Origin: a virus | IMG/VR virus record: IMGVR_UViG_3300030109_003433 | Coordinates: 1-56,845 of that record | DNA: 56,845 nt | Direction: 5' to 3' (one strand) | In this document: piece after piece, positions 26,370-33,702 of the stretch | Position numbering within the stretch: the stretch's first letter is position 1 | Layout of the letters: each line of letters opens with the position of its first letter | Translations under genes and position numbers: made by a program | Notes under the pieces: generated by a model | Seen by the model: only the letters and a program-made list of their open reading frames with translations | Databases searched by the model: none | Told to the model about the DNA's origin: nothing

Positions 26370-27231
26370 TCTCTAACCACTCCTTCTGTTGCGTACACCA
26401 GGGACTTGCATCGCAATACTTGTTGCATCTGATAGGTTCAGACACACGTTCCTCTATCACTAAGTTTGAAGACGATAATGGGTTTGCAATGTAATCCTCT
26501 GCTTCTTGTTGCGTATCGAAAACCCTGTCAGCTCTTTTGTTCTTGGGTTTTTTCACTGCAAATTTTTTTGGTTTCAGCCATCTTTCCTGATCGGTACACA
26601 GGGGAAGTTCCTCGCCTGTCAGGTGATCGAACTCTGCTTTCTGGTGTAGTGAAATTCGCTCAGCCATGTATTGTTCTCTAATGTTTTTATCCCAAAGAGG
26701 GATGTCAACTAGAACGATAGGGGATTCTGGATAATCACCCTGGCGAGTTTCCGCCTCTCGATTCTTCCAGTCTCGTAGCACAGCTACGATTGTGAGCTTA
26801 TTAATCTTTACACCTTTGGCGTGTTCTACTAGCCAGGCATAAGCATTAAGTTGGTTGTGCCACTCTGGTTTGTCGTAGATTACAGACCACACTGAGGTCA
26901 CTTTATAATCCATGATATGTGAACCTTTTTGCAGATCAATGGCTCCAGATATACGCCAACCATCGACATCAAAAAATAATCTTTCCTCTGCAATGTGTTC
27001 TATATCTCCGTAATCCTCAAAGATATTATGCACAGCGGTACCAAACACAGACCACAAACGATCAGTACAATCCTCTTCTATTTCATCCTGATGGAATCTG
27101 CACAGGATTTGTTTGCGTGGGCTGTCGATCAACTGGGTCACTGACCTGTCGCTCTCCCCTCTGCTGTAGCTGTCCTGTGTCAGTGCTTTCATCACTGGCT
27201 CTGGTAGATTGAACTTGTTGGTTATCCTCAA
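26359..27231 (-). CDS. RecB/Cas4-like PD-(D/E)XK exonuclease, possible Fe-S cluster
   Basis: I choose TTG 27231, 9 nt after TGGAGG, because the conserved N-terminus begins there (NKFNLPEPVMKAL). 290 aa. SVTQLIDSPRKQ, H68 (FGTAVHNIF), D99 (GAIDL), D108-x-K110 (MDYK) and Q127...Y131 follow the RecB-nuclease order. C44 with C269, C273 and C279 could hold a 4Fe-4S cluster as in AddB/Cas4, though the spacing is C-x3-C-x5-C. Probable 5'-3' exonuclease making ssDNA for ERF. Confidence 0.75.
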   Translation of the reverse strand: MRITNKFNLPEPVMKALTQDSYSRGESDRSVTQLIDSPRKQILCRFHQDEIEEDCTDRLWSVFGTAVHNIFEDYGDIEHIAEERLFFDVDGWRISGAIDLQKGSHIMDYKVTSVWSVIYDKPEWHNQLNAYAWLVEHAKGVKINKLTIVAVLRDWKNREAETRQGDYPESPIVLVDIPLWDKNIREQYMAERISLHQKAEFDHLTGEELPLCTDQERWLKPKKFAVKKPKNKRADRVFDTQQEAEDYIANPLSSSNLVIEERVSEPIRCNKYCDASPWCTQQKEWLENEG

Positions 27232-27481
27232 CTTCAGAATCCTCCAATCGAAAAATCCGCACACCCTCCTGGGGGTACGTCTTCATTGAGAATTGTTTCG
27301 GTTGATTGTTCCGATTGAACCGACTGATGTAACTCGCCAACGAAAGATATTCCTTTTGATTTCTCTGGATTGGCACTAATACACTGTCGTTTATTTCCAT
27401 GTCCGACAAGGGAATGTCCTTCCACTGGCTGTTCAATCTGCCAGGGTACTTTACATTCTTCTCTATCTTGAACGTCATCAT
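27083..27481 (-). CDS. Hypothetical phage protein, long 3' overlap with nuclease gene
   Basis: 132 aa; ATGATG start with GGAG 6 nt upstream. The first ~85 residues (FKIEKNVKYPGR, DIPLSDMEINDSVLVPIQ, FSMKTY, GVRIFRLEDS) look like a small phage family with a 'P...M..GDS..V' core and an 'RV.R.' end. The last ~50 residues are polar and Gln-rich and overlap the nuclease start by 149 nt in another frame. The N-terminal part is convincing; the tail may be an accidental extension. Confidence 0.6.
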   Translation of the reverse strand: MMTFKIEKNVKYPGRLNSQWKDIPLSDMEINDSVLVPIQRNQKEYLSLASYISRFNRNNQPKQFSMKTYPQEGVRIFRLEDSEVEDNQQVQSTRASDESTDTGQLQQRGERQVSDPVDRQPTQTNPVQIPSG

Positions 27482-27554
27482 TATCTCCTATTGGTTCCCA
27501 GGGAACCTTACCTTGTTCTTGCAACTGCAAAAAATATTGACCCATCTTTGACAT
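27234..27554 (-). CDS. Possible small leader gene overlapping in another frame
   Basis: ATG 27554 has GGAG 9 nt upstream and is the first start after the leftward promoter. Its first ~25 codons (MSKMGQYFLQLQEQGKVPWE) lie in otherwise empty sequence and look coding. The remaining ~80 codons overlap the 27083-27481 gene in a different frame. Either true overprinting or, more likely, an ancestral short gene whose stop was lost. Confidence 0.35.
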   Translation of the reverse strand: MSKMGQYFLQLQEQGKVPWEPIGDNDDVQDREECKVPWQIEQPVEGHSLVGHGNKRQCISANPEKSKGISFVGELHQSVQSEQSTETILNEDVPPGGCADFSIGGF

Positions 27555-27576
27555 TACATAACACTCCATTTATGCT
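27548..27576 (+). promoter_or_regulatory. Rightward sigma70-type promoter for RusA/primase block
   Basis: TTGACA (27548-27553), exactly 17 bp, TATGCT (27571-27576); predicted start about 27583, 26 bp before the RusA ATG. The -10 hexamer is identical to that of the promoter before TerL (36780-36785). It overlaps the leftward promoter, so both are unlikely to be occupied together. Confidence 0.65.
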
Positions 27577-27586
27577 TGCAGTTCGG

Positions 27587-27615
27587 AATTTACAGATGAT
27601 TTTAAAAAATGTCAA
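27587..27615 (-). promoter_or_regulatory. Leftward sigma70-type promoter for the recombination block
   Basis: Minus strand: TTGACA (27615-27610), 17-bp spacer, TAAATT (27592-27587). Predicted start near 27580, just before the first leftward open frames. The -35 box overlaps the RusA start codon. Its footprint overlaps that of the rightward promoter at 27548-27576. Confidence 0.65.
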
Positions 27616-27992
27616 ACATTGTTGAGATGGAAATATTGGGTGAGCCTGCATCAAAAGCAAACTCCCGTAAGATTGTGATGTTTGGGAAGCGACCTGCAAT
27701 TATCAAAAGTCAAAAGGCACGAGACTATGTAAAGTCATTCGCAGAACAGGCATCCCAGGTACAGATAGATGAGTTACTTGAGGGTGACTTGTGGGTTGAG
27801 CTTACTATTTACTATGCTTCGAGAAGACCAGACCTGGATGAGTCTGTGGTTCTGGACTGTCTCCAAGGCATTGCGTACACTAATGATCGTCAGATAAAGG
27901 AAAAGCATGTATACCACGACCTTGACAAAACAAATCCCAGAACAAAAATTAAGATTGGAAAACTTGATCGCTCAAAAAATAGTGACTCGTAG
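27609..27992 (+). CDS. rusA: RusA-type Holliday junction resolvase
   Basis: 127 aa. GEPASKANSRKIVMFGKRPA then KSQKARDYVK; D75 and D77 in RRPDLDES and D93 in TNDRQI match the catalytic D70, D72 and D91 of RusA. RusA dimers cut four-way junctions produced by recombination, complementing the ERF/exonuclease genes across the promoter region. ATG 27609 lacks a good ribosome site; ATG 27627 (MEILGEPASK) is an alternative start. Confidence 0.87.
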   Translation: MSNIVEMEILGEPASKANSRKIVMFGKRPAIIKSQKARDYVKSFAEQASQVQIDELLEGDLWVELTIYYASRRPDLDESVVLDCLQGIAYTNDRQIKEKHVYHDLDKTNPRTKIKIGKLDRSKNSDS

Positions 27993-28200
27993 TTTGCGTG
28001 ATCTTGTCAGTAAGAATCAAAAATTTGTAGAAAAATCAGAGGCTTATGTGCAGACAGAAACCTTTGAGAATGATGTTGGATTGTCTCACTTTCCTGATGA
28101 GATAGTTACCGTTGTTCGTGAAGCCGTTGAACTTTCTCCGGTACAAAAGAAGCATGTCATTAAAGAAGTTTTGGAGTGGATTAAAAACCCCCTCGATTGA
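27907..28200 (+). CDS. Hypothetical protein, start uncertain
   Basis: The open frame allows up to 97 aa from ATG 27907, but this overlaps RusA by 86 nt; a TTG near 27952 would shorten the overlap. The C-terminal half (HFPDEIVTVVREAVELSPVQ, then KKHVIKEVLEWI) looks like a real helical domain. The stop codon lies in the loop of a hairpin. Function unknown. Confidence 0.45.
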   Translation: MYTTTLTKQIPEQKLRLENLIAQKIVTRSLRDLVSKNQKFVEKSEAYVQTETFENDVGLSHFPDEIVTVVREAVELSPVQKKHVIKEVLEWIKNPLD

Positions 28201-28207
28201 GGGGGTT
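28186..28207 (-). terminator. Hairpin terminator, U-tract on the leftward strand
   Basis: A perfect 9-bp stem (AACCCCCTC / GAGGGGGTT) with GATT loop. On the minus strand the stem is followed by TTTTT; on the plus strand only by TTATAAC. It should stop leftward transcripts entering the RusA/promoter region better than rightward ones. Confidence 0.65.
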
Positions 28208-28329
28208 ATAACACTAGCAATATAGGAGTGATCCAGGTCAAGCTGTGTTAAGACTCGACCATTCCTTAATAGTTTCATAAAAAATGAACATTAGCAATAT
28301 GTAAAACAAGAACTAATTAGGGGGTAATC

Positions 28330-30066
28330 ATGGCAACAGAGTTGCAATCAATCGTGTCTATGGTATTTCAAACAAGCCGTATACGGTGTCCAGTATGTAG
28401 TCCTGATAGAAAAAAACAGCATGAGAAAACGATGGTGGTTACGGTTGAGGGAAATAAAAAAGTATATATGTGCCATCATTGTGGAATCTCTGGCAAGTTT
28501 GAGGAAGAACCTTTCTATGATAAGCACCTTGACCAGGTGGTGCCGATTCCTACCAAACTTAAAACCAATCTTGATTTAATTGGTAGGTTCTTTTCTGCAA
28601 GAGGTATCGACATTTCTAATATTAGTTCTCTTCCAGAGATGACCACAGGTGAAAAGTATTTTAATGGCATTGGCAAGGTGGATTGTGTTGGTTTTGTTTA
28701 CCAGGATGAGGCTATCAAGTGGAGGGCGATAGATCATAAAGCATTCACCCAGGACGGTGCGGCAAGAAACTTTTATAACCTGGAAAAGATAGCAGATGAT
28801 ATGCCAGAGACAGTGATTATAACGGAGGGCGAAGCCGATACCGTTGCCCTGGCATCCATAGGATTACACAGCATTTCTGTCCCCAATGGTGCGCCAGTCA
28901 AGGTAAGTAATAGAAAAGTATCTCCAGAGGATGACAACAAGTTCGGATATATTTGGGAAGCCAGGGACATACTTGATAAAGCAAAACAAGTTATCATCTG
29001 TGCAGATAGAGATCAGCCAGGTGAGGCTTTGTCAGAAGAGATAGCCAGGCGTGTTGGCAGAGCAAAGTGTTGGCGTGTTCTGATTCCTGAGTCATGTAAA
29101 GACATCACTGATGTAATAGATAAATTGGGTGCAGAGCAAGCCAGTGAGCTAATTGAAAACCCCGCTCCGTTTCCCCTCTCTGGTGTTTACTCTGCATCAG
29201 AATATCGCAGTGAGATCATGGAAATATTTGAGAATGGAGTGGGGTCTGGTACAAGCACAGGTTTAGATAGTGTTGATGAGTTGTTCACTATAGCTCCTGG
29301 TCAGTTAAGTATTGTGACTGGCATACCTTCCTCTGGCAAGTCTGAGTTTGTAGATCAGATCATGATGAATCTTGCCATGAAACATTCGTGGAAGTTTGCC
29401 ATTGCTAGCTTTGAAAATCCCCCTAAATTTCACGTAGCCAAGATGTTAGAGAAGTATGCAGAGATGCCGTTTTTTGAGGGCAGTAGAACACGTATGTCTC
29501 GTAAAGATTTAGAGGAGGGAATGGAGTTTATCAATCAACATTTTGTATTCCTTGAAAGTCGTGACGGATCAATGCCGACAGTACAGGATCTTATAGACAG
29601 AGCAAAGCAAGCGGTTATGAGATTAGGTATTCGCGGGTTAGTGATTGATCCATATAATATGATTGATATGAACACGGAACAAGAGCATGTTTCTATATCG
29701 AGAATGCTGTCAGAAATTACCTCCTTCTGTAAGGCCCATGATATACACGTATGGTTCGTTGCACACCCATCTAAGATGCGTCAAAAAGAGGACGGCACCT
29801 ACCCCATACCTAAAGGGCAGAATGTCTCTAGCTCCTCTGCCTGGCACTCTAAGGCAGACATAGGGGTAACGGTTCATCGAGGTGATGGAGGAGTTGAAAT
29901 ACATTGCTGGAAGTGTCGGTTCAAATGGATAGGACAACAAGGTATGTGTTACCTGGATTATGATGTGCCAACAGGCAGATACTTTGATCGTTCACCTGAA
30001 AACAAAATAGAGAAAACCTTCAAAAACACTAGCATAAAATCACATTGGATGGATGATTGGAAATGA
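28330..30066 (+). CDS. DNA primase-helicase, T7 gp4-like
   Basis: 578 aa, AGGGGG ribosome site. Zinc-binding domain with C20-x2-C23 and C48-x2-C51, TOPRIM-type primase (E167 in ITEGEAD; D226/D228 in CADRDQPG), then a RecA-type helicase with Walker A GIPSSGKSE (331-339) and Walker B LVIDP (D440). It would prime and unwind at the replication fork. No DNA polymerase gene is present in the window, so it presumably works with the host polymerase. Ends in an ATGA overlap. Confidence 0.92.
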   Translation: MATELQSIVSMVFQTSRIRCPVCSPDRKKQHEKTMVVTVEGNKKVYMCHHCGISGKFEEEPFYDKHLDQVVPIPTKLKTNLDLIGRFFSARGIDISNISSLPEMTTGEKYFNGIGKVDCVGFVYQDEAIKWRAIDHKAFTQDGAARNFYNLEKIADDMPETVIITEGEADTVALASIGLHSISVPNGAPVKVSNRKVSPEDDNKFGYIWEARDILDKAKQVIICADRDQPGEALSEEIARRVGRAKCWRVLIPESCKDITDVIDKLGAEQASELIENPAPFPLSGVYSASEYRSEIMEIFENGVGSGTSTGLDSVDELFTIAPGQLSIVTGIPSSGKSEFVDQIMMNLAMKHSWKFAIASFENPPKFHVAKMLEKYAEMPFFEGSRTRMSRKDLEEGMEFINQHFVFLESRDGSMPTVQDLIDRAKQAVMRLGIRGLVIDPYNMIDMNTEQEHVSISRMLSEITSFCKAHDIHVWFVAHPSKMRQKEDGTYPIPKGQNVSSSSAWHSKADIGVTVHRGDGGVEIHCWKCRFKWIGQQGMCYLDYDVPTGRYFDRSPENKIEKTFKNTSIKSHWMDDWK

Positions 30067-30542
30067 AAAGCAATACTGAGTTAGGTACACCAGAAATCCA
30101 TCAGCGTCACTCAGTTATGATAGAGGGTGGCACTGTACCCAGGGCGAAAGTTATGGATGGGACGGTGGTTGATCGTTATCTTATGGATGGTTTAATCAAT
30201 CTCCAACAGCATATGGCTTGCGAATATCTCCTTGAGAGAGCAGTAAAAGCTGGCGTTTACACTCGCGGCATAGACAATACAATGCCGTCTTGTTTCTCGG
30301 CTCATACCTCCAGGGTGCCAACAGGGATTGAGCCTTATCGCAAACTAATAAGAGCTTTGATTAAAAAATTCGGGGAATCCCAGGCTAAACTTGTTGATCG
30401 TGTGGTGTTAGAAAATTGGGATGTGTCTGGATGCCAGGACAAAATGACATTGCTGACAAGCGCATTAGATTTTATTGTTGATTCAAGAATGGGAGGGAGC
30501 CGGAACCCCCTCAGACATAGGAAAAGATACACTAAAGACTAA
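30063..30542 (+). CDS. Hypothetical protein downstream of primase
   Basis: I use ATG 30063, overlapping the primase stop; TTG 30057 is in frame. 159 aa. Blocks: HSVMIEGGTVPRAKVMDG, VVDRYLMDGLINLQQHMACE, GIEPYRKLIRALIKKFG, LTSALDFIVD and a basic end (RNPLRHRKRYTKD). Predicted all-helical; the basic tail suggests nucleic-acid contact. Coupled to replication, so a replication accessory or regulator is plausible. Family not identified. Confidence 0.55.
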   Translation: MKSNTELGTPEIHQRHSVMIEGGTVPRAKVMDGTVVDRYLMDGLINLQQHMACEYLLERAVKAGVYTRGIDNTMPSCFSAHTSRVPTGIEPYRKLIRALIKKFGESQAKLVDRVVLENWDVSGCQDKMTLLTSALDFIVDSRMGGSRNPLRHRKRYTKD

Positions 30543-30615
30543 AGAAAATACTGAGAGTTCCTATCACTAGAATTGCTCCAGCGATAGCAACTAGATTCTC
30601 ACTCGAATCTCTCAT
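30532..30615 (-). CDS. Tiny single-TM protein (27 aa)
   Basis: MRDSSENLVAIAGAILVIGT ending LSIFFSL is one transmembrane helix after a short polar start. GAGAGG lies about 6-8 nt upstream, and the ATG is inside the end of the preceding gene. It closes the leftward block and overlaps the end of the rightward gene by 11 nt. Such short 'E(N)L(V/I)A(I/M)AG' membrane peptides occur in other phages from memory. Possible holin-like or membrane-signalling peptide. Confidence 0.55.
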   Translation of the reverse strand: MRDSSENLVAIAGAILVIGTLSIFFSL

Positions 30616-30829
30616 TAAGATACCTCTCAAGATAATATTCCTGGGCTAGAGCATAGTCAGAAAATTCAACTTCGTAACCCTGGAAAGTTACATACAATTC
30701 AACGTCGTATTTGATCTCTGTTTTTGGTACGCCCCAGAACTCAGTTGTTTCTCTGTCGGGTTGAACTGTACATCCAGACCAATCGAGATCCTCCTCCTTG
30801 ACGTTGATTAATATAGCAAGTTCAGCCAT
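30599..30829 (-). CDS. Hypothetical protein (76 aa)
   Basis: ATG 30829 chosen with GGAGG 8 nt upstream (GTG 30832 is in frame). Acidic and beta-rich: LAILINVKEEDLDWSGCTVQ, VELYVTFQGYEVEFSDYALA. Next-to-last gene of the ArdC-led operon. Unknown function. Confidence 0.55.
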   Translation of the reverse strand: MAELAILINVKEEDLDWSGCTVQPDRETTEFWGVPKTEIKYDVELYVTFQGYEVEFSDYALAQEYYLERYLNERFE

Positions 30830-30847
30830 CACTTATCCTCCTTCCAT

Positions 30848-31213
30848 TCATTTTATTTTGTATACCGGAGGTACAACAGGTTTATCCCACTCCTCTCGTG
30901 GAATATCCCACTCCTCCTGTGGAATATCCTTCCATTTTTCCAAGTGCGGTGACGCTTCTCTTTTATCATTTATCAATTCCAAAACGTCTTCATCCACATC
31001 AGGCTTATTCCAACGAGAATCAAAAGGATTCAAAATCCCGACAGGAACAGTTGCATACGTCCATCCCATATCTTCCACCTGATCTTGAAAAATCCACTCT
31101 TCATCCTCTATGTGCGTGAGTGTATAAAAATGACAATCACTACAAAAACTTGTTTCGTCTTCAGAATCTACAGTTACTCTACACAAGCGACATGTTAAAT
31201 CATTAGCTGTCAT
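30848..31213 (-). CDS. Zinc-ribbon protein with EEWD repeats
   Basis: 121 aa from ATG 31213 (AGGAG 8 nt upstream). N-terminal C-x2-C (CRLC) and C-x2-C (CSDC) form a likely zinc ribbon (about 9-28). The C-terminal part carries a tandem IP(Q/R)EEWD repeat, visible in DNA as repeated GGAATATCCCACTCCTC. Acidic overall; may bind a host partner. One-base overlap with the preceding gene. Confidence 0.6.
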   Translation of the reverse strand: MTANDLTCRLCRVTVDSEDETSFCSDCHFYTLTHIEDEEWIFQDQVEDMGWTYATVPVGILNPFDSRWNKPDVDEDVLELINDKREASPHLEKWKDIPQEEWDIPREEWDKPVVPPVYKIK

Positions 31214-31584
31214 CACTTATCTCCTATATTTGAATCATAATGCCTATGCTGAAATTTATCTGGATCTCCATAGCACCCCTCTAGCAATTCATCCAGGTAA
31301 CCTAACTCCCATTGTGTTCGCGTATGCCATTTGTGTTTGAAGATTCCGCAATCCCGCATAGCTGTACAAGATTTATAAAATGAATCATAAAAAGGTTGCC
31401 AGCTTGTAAGGTCATATCTTTTGATTTCAAAATCCAGGGTGAGTGCCAGATTTAACTCAAGTTGATTTCTTAGAAAGTCTTTTACTATATCGTAATGTTC
31501 ATGTTCTATCTGAATCACATCACTTTTTTCGCTCATGGCTCCCGCATGGCAGTCGCCGGAAACAGCATAGATAATTATTTTCAT
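31213..31584 (-). CDS. Hypothetical protein (123 aa)
   Basis: MKIIIYAVSGDCHAGAMSEK, then VIQIEHEHYDIVKDFLRNQL, LTSWQPFYDSFYKSCTAMRD and an acidic end. The regular strand/helix alternation suggests a small alpha/beta fold. ATGA overlap upstream. Family not recognised. Confidence 0.55.
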   Translation of the reverse strand: MKIIIYAVSGDCHAGAMSEKSDVIQIEHEHYDIVKDFLRNQLELNLALTLDFEIKRYDLTSWQPFYDSFYKSCTAMRDCGIFKHKWHTRTQWELGYLDELLEGCYGDPDKFQHRHYDSNIGDK

Positions 31585-31781
31585 TGTGTTTTCTCCGTGA
31601 TATCTAACATGTTGAAAGGTAACGTTTCAAAATCAAAATAATCTCGCTCATCTTCATCAAAAAAATTATTAATGAAATGTTCTGTCATTTCTAGGCTCGT
31701 AAATAAACCCCAGGAGGTTGTACCTGTGCCAGTTTTGAGTCTGCTGATGACAATGAATTGACGGCACTCGTAATCACTCAT
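31581..31781 (-). CDS. Hypothetical protein, paralogue of 22350-22628
   Basis: 66 aa. FTSLEMTEHFINNFFDEDER and DYFDF match FANIEMVGDFMNHFYFGEGE and YDFF in the product of 22350-22628, with a shared strand before them (QFIVISRLK / ALIVTVVSK). This copy lacks the ~30-residue N-terminal extension. ATGA overlaps at both ends. Function unknown. Confidence 0.6.
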   Translation of the reverse strand: MSDYECRQFIVISRLKTGTGTTSWGLFTSLEMTEHFINNFFDEDERDYFDFETLPFNMLDITEKTQ

Positions 31782-31972
31782 TGTCTTGATCTCCTCTTTT
31801 TAGATTTGAGACTTAATCGAGCCATTTTAAAACCCATCTCCAAGTGATCAGGGTTGAACTGCTGTCCTGTCTCACGGCACATAACACGGAATACCTCAGA
31901 CAATTCAATTAATGATGTGTCAGGATATGCGTAGCAGTGTTTTGCAAAATCAATTATCAATCTGTTGTTCAT
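31778..31972 (-). CDS. Hypothetical protein (64 aa) behind structured leader A
   Basis: MNNRLIIDFAKHCYAYPDTS, then ELSEVFRVMCRE and a basic C-terminus (LSLKSKKRRSRQ). Its AGGAGTG ribosome site lies 10 nt after the third hairpin of the RNA element at 31996-32053, making it the immediate candidate for regulation by that structure. Confidence 0.6.
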   Translation of the reverse strand: MNNRLIIDFAKHCYAYPDTSLIELSEVFRVMCRETGQQFNPDHLEMGFKMARLSLKSKKRRSRQ

Positions 31973-31995
31973 GTTTCATCACTCCTATTTGTGAC

Positions 31996-32053
31996 TGTGG
32001 TGGATTCCACATAGCTCCCAGTCAAGGGAGCTTTCATTAAGTATCCAACTTAA
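31996..32053 (-). promoter_or_regulatory. Structured RNA leader, copy A (three hairpins)
   Basis: Read on the minus strand: hairpin 1 UUAAGU-UGGAU-ACUUAA (32053-32037); 4 nt; hairpin 2 AGCUCCC-UUGACU-GGGAGCU (32032-32013); 2 nt; hairpin 3 GUGG-AAUCCA-CCAC (32010-31997, plus one closing A-U pair). A 10-nt spacer then leads to AGGAGUG and the ATG at 31972. Copy B at 33724-33777 has the same layout with different stem bases that still pair. The loops UGGAU and AUCCA are complementary. Confidence 0.7.
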
Positions 32054-32067
32054 ATCATCAGTGTGGA

Positions 32068-32430
32068 CTAGCACTCCTCAGCATAGTTGATAACGATACG
32101 AATACTGCCTTTTGATTCCTTGATGTGAGCCTCCCTTGTCGGGCATTCTCTCAGCCATTCTAAAACCTGATGTTTCGTAGGTTTAGCCCAGACCAACCTG
32201 TCTCTAGGCTCACTTTTAAAATGCTTAAAAAGATCATCTGTGGTTGTGGCTAAGCCAATTACACAGAGTCCAGAGATACTCATACCACTTACGACAAACA
32301 TATAGTGGCCCATTATTCCTTCTGGATGATCGCCAGAGATAAGCTCAGACAAACCAATCATGAAAAGAGATAGACCCAGTAATGTGCCTAGCGCATAAAC
32401 CAATCCGATAAATACATATTTCATTTTCAA
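32068..32430 (-). CDS. Two-TM membrane protein
   Basis: 120 aa. Helix 1 about 5-32 (YVFIGLVYALGTLLGLSLFM), helix 2 about 42-65 (HYMFVVSGMSISGLCVIGLA), then a soluble C-terminal half (HQVLEWLRECPTREAHIKES). Preceded by AGGAGG. It could alter the host membrane or block superinfection; no family recognised. Confidence 0.6.
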   Translation of the reverse strand: MKMKYVFIGLVYALGTLLGLSLFMIGLSELISGDHPEGIMGHYMFVVSGMSISGLCVIGLATTTDDLFKHFKSEPRDRLVWAKPTKHQVLEWLRECPTREAHIKESKGSIRIVINYAEEC

Positions 32431-32831
32431 ACCTCCTTTATTAGCTGTGCTAAATCATCCAGAGTGTGTTCACGTGACCACGTTTTGTTTCGTTGCTTTT
32501 CCAGTTTGTTGATCCTTAGAGTTTTATCAATGGACTCAAGAAACATTTGACAAAAAGTATCATCGAAATATTTACGTTGATGGGTAATAGAATCAAACTC
32601 ATCCCAACAATCTCCCGCCAGATACATAAATAACTTCATGAATTTTTCGGGTTGGGCTTTCTTTATAGGATGCCCTGATATGGAAGGTTTCACTCCCTCC
32701 AGATCCTCCACGTTCTTTATCTCAGGGTAGTCTTTTCTATTGTTAGTGTAGATTTCCCACAAAATCATCGCGGCATACGTCACAATAGTTTTCTGATCTA
32801 AAACTCCAGTATTGCCAAATTTCTTAGCCAT
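32427..32831 (-). CDS. Hypothetical helical protein (134 aa)
   Basis: MAKKFGNTGVLDQKTIVTYA, then AAMILWEIYTNNRKDYPEIK, FMKLFMYLAGDCWDEFDSIT and a basic helical C-terminus. The 'I(L)WEIYTNN...P' block faintly resembles the LWEAFLEAPERFP block of the product at 33793-34047, possibly a distant relative. AGAGGAGGTG precedes the ATG. Function unknown. Confidence 0.55.
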   Translation of the reverse strand: MAKKFGNTGVLDQKTIVTYAAMILWEIYTNNRKDYPEIKNVEDLEGVKPSISGHPIKKAQPEKFMKLFMYLAGDCWDEFDSITHQRKYFDDTFCQMFLESIDKTLRINKLEKQRNKTWSREHTLDDLAQLIKEV

Positions 32832-33259
32832 TAGCTCACCTCCTCTAGTGAATTACTAATTTTATCTGATTCAGATTTCAACAGTTTTTTAAGCTCTTTA
32901 ATTGCTGTGATGTGGTCTTTATGGGATTCACTAACAGCTATAAAATCTTCTACTTTGGCGAATCCAATCTCTTTCCAGTCAGAACCAATCACTCTTTCTG
33001 ACACATAGATAATTGCCGTCCATCCACAGAATGTTTCACTAATGTTATAGCGGTATTCCGTATCGCCGTGAAGCTCGTGACTTTCGGTAATCTCTGCTCG
33101 TTCATTTCCACGTATGAAAGATTCAGCAGTTAACCTTTTACCTCCCTCGATAGCGTTAGCAAATAAAATGGCCGCACCTGATAGGTACCCGTCGCAATGA
33201 TGGTATATAGTCACATCAGATAGATCCCCTTTAAACTGATAAGTTGCTCTTGTTGACAT
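32831..33259 (-). CDS. Conserved hypothetical (MSTRATYQF family)
   Basis: I use ATG 33259; the GTG at 33268 is part of the ribosome-site leader AGGAGTG. 142 aa starting MSTRATYQF, with TIYHHCDGYLSGAAILFANA and WTAIIYVSER. I recall 'MSTRATY.F...(Y/I)HH.DGYP.GAA' proteins near ArdC-type genes on phages and plasmids. Probable single alpha/beta domain; role unknown, context suggests host take-over or anti-defence. Confidence 0.6.
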   Translation of the reverse strand: MSTRATYQFKGDLSDVTIYHHCDGYLSGAAILFANAIEGGKRLTAESFIRGNERAEITESHELHGDTEYRYNISETFCGWTAIIYVSERVIGSDWKEIGFAKVEDFIAVSESHKDHITAIKELKKLLKSESDKISNSLEEVS

Positions 33260-33270
33260 TTCAAACACTC

Positions 33271-33702
33271 CTATTGGTTATAGATTTCATTCAGGTAAAA
33301 AGAGAAAGTAGAATTAGCTTTGTATTTGACCGGAAATTTTCCAGAATCCCAACTGTCAAAAGCAAAGCTTTCCTGATGTGCAATTTCAACATCAAAGACA
33401 ATGCTGTCATCTGTCAGACTTACTTCTATTAATGTTGCTCTAGCTAAATCGTAGTCACATAATCTGTTGCAGAATGTCACTGTGTTATCAATCTGATTAA
33501 GATTTGATCTAGCCTCCTTAGTGGTAGAAAAATCAAAATCTTCTGTAAAATATTCTCTGTAATGATCACTCGAATCATGAGTAATCATTAAATGATTTTG
33601 TTCAGAAATTCTCTGAAAACTTTTTAGTGTAGCTAACAGTTCTTTAAGATTTGTAAAACAGTTAGATACGATTGGCTTCCTATTAACTTTTCCTAATGAC
33701 AT
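33271..33702 (-). CDS. Hypothetical protein behind structured leader B
   Basis: ATG 33702 (MSLGKVNRKPIVSNC) has AGGAG upstream; the longer frame to 33738 would run through the RNA element. 143 aa, with FTNLKELLATLKSFQRISEQ, an acidic middle and a beta-rich end (FSFYLNEIYNQ). The leader GGAGTGTTTGAAATGTC is shared exactly with the next gene at 33259. Function unknown. Confidence 0.55.
   Translation of the reverse strand: MSLGKVNRKPIVSNCFTNLKELLATLKSFQRISEQNHLMITHDSSDHYREYFTEDFDFSTTKEARSNLNQIDNTVTFCNRLCDYDLARATLIEVSLTDDSIVFDVEIAHQESFAFDSWDSGKFPVKYKANSTFSFYLNEIYNQ

Noticed and set aside
28036-28278. 80-codon minus-strand frame ending opposite the primase leader
   Set aside because: Overlaps the more plausible rightward gene and terminator; no ribosome site or recognisable motif.
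28201-28329. Promoter for the primase-helicase gene
   Set aside because: Only a weak TTCATA/TATGTA pair at non-ideal spacing and an inverted repeat TTCAT-AAAAA-ATGAA; not strong enough to call.
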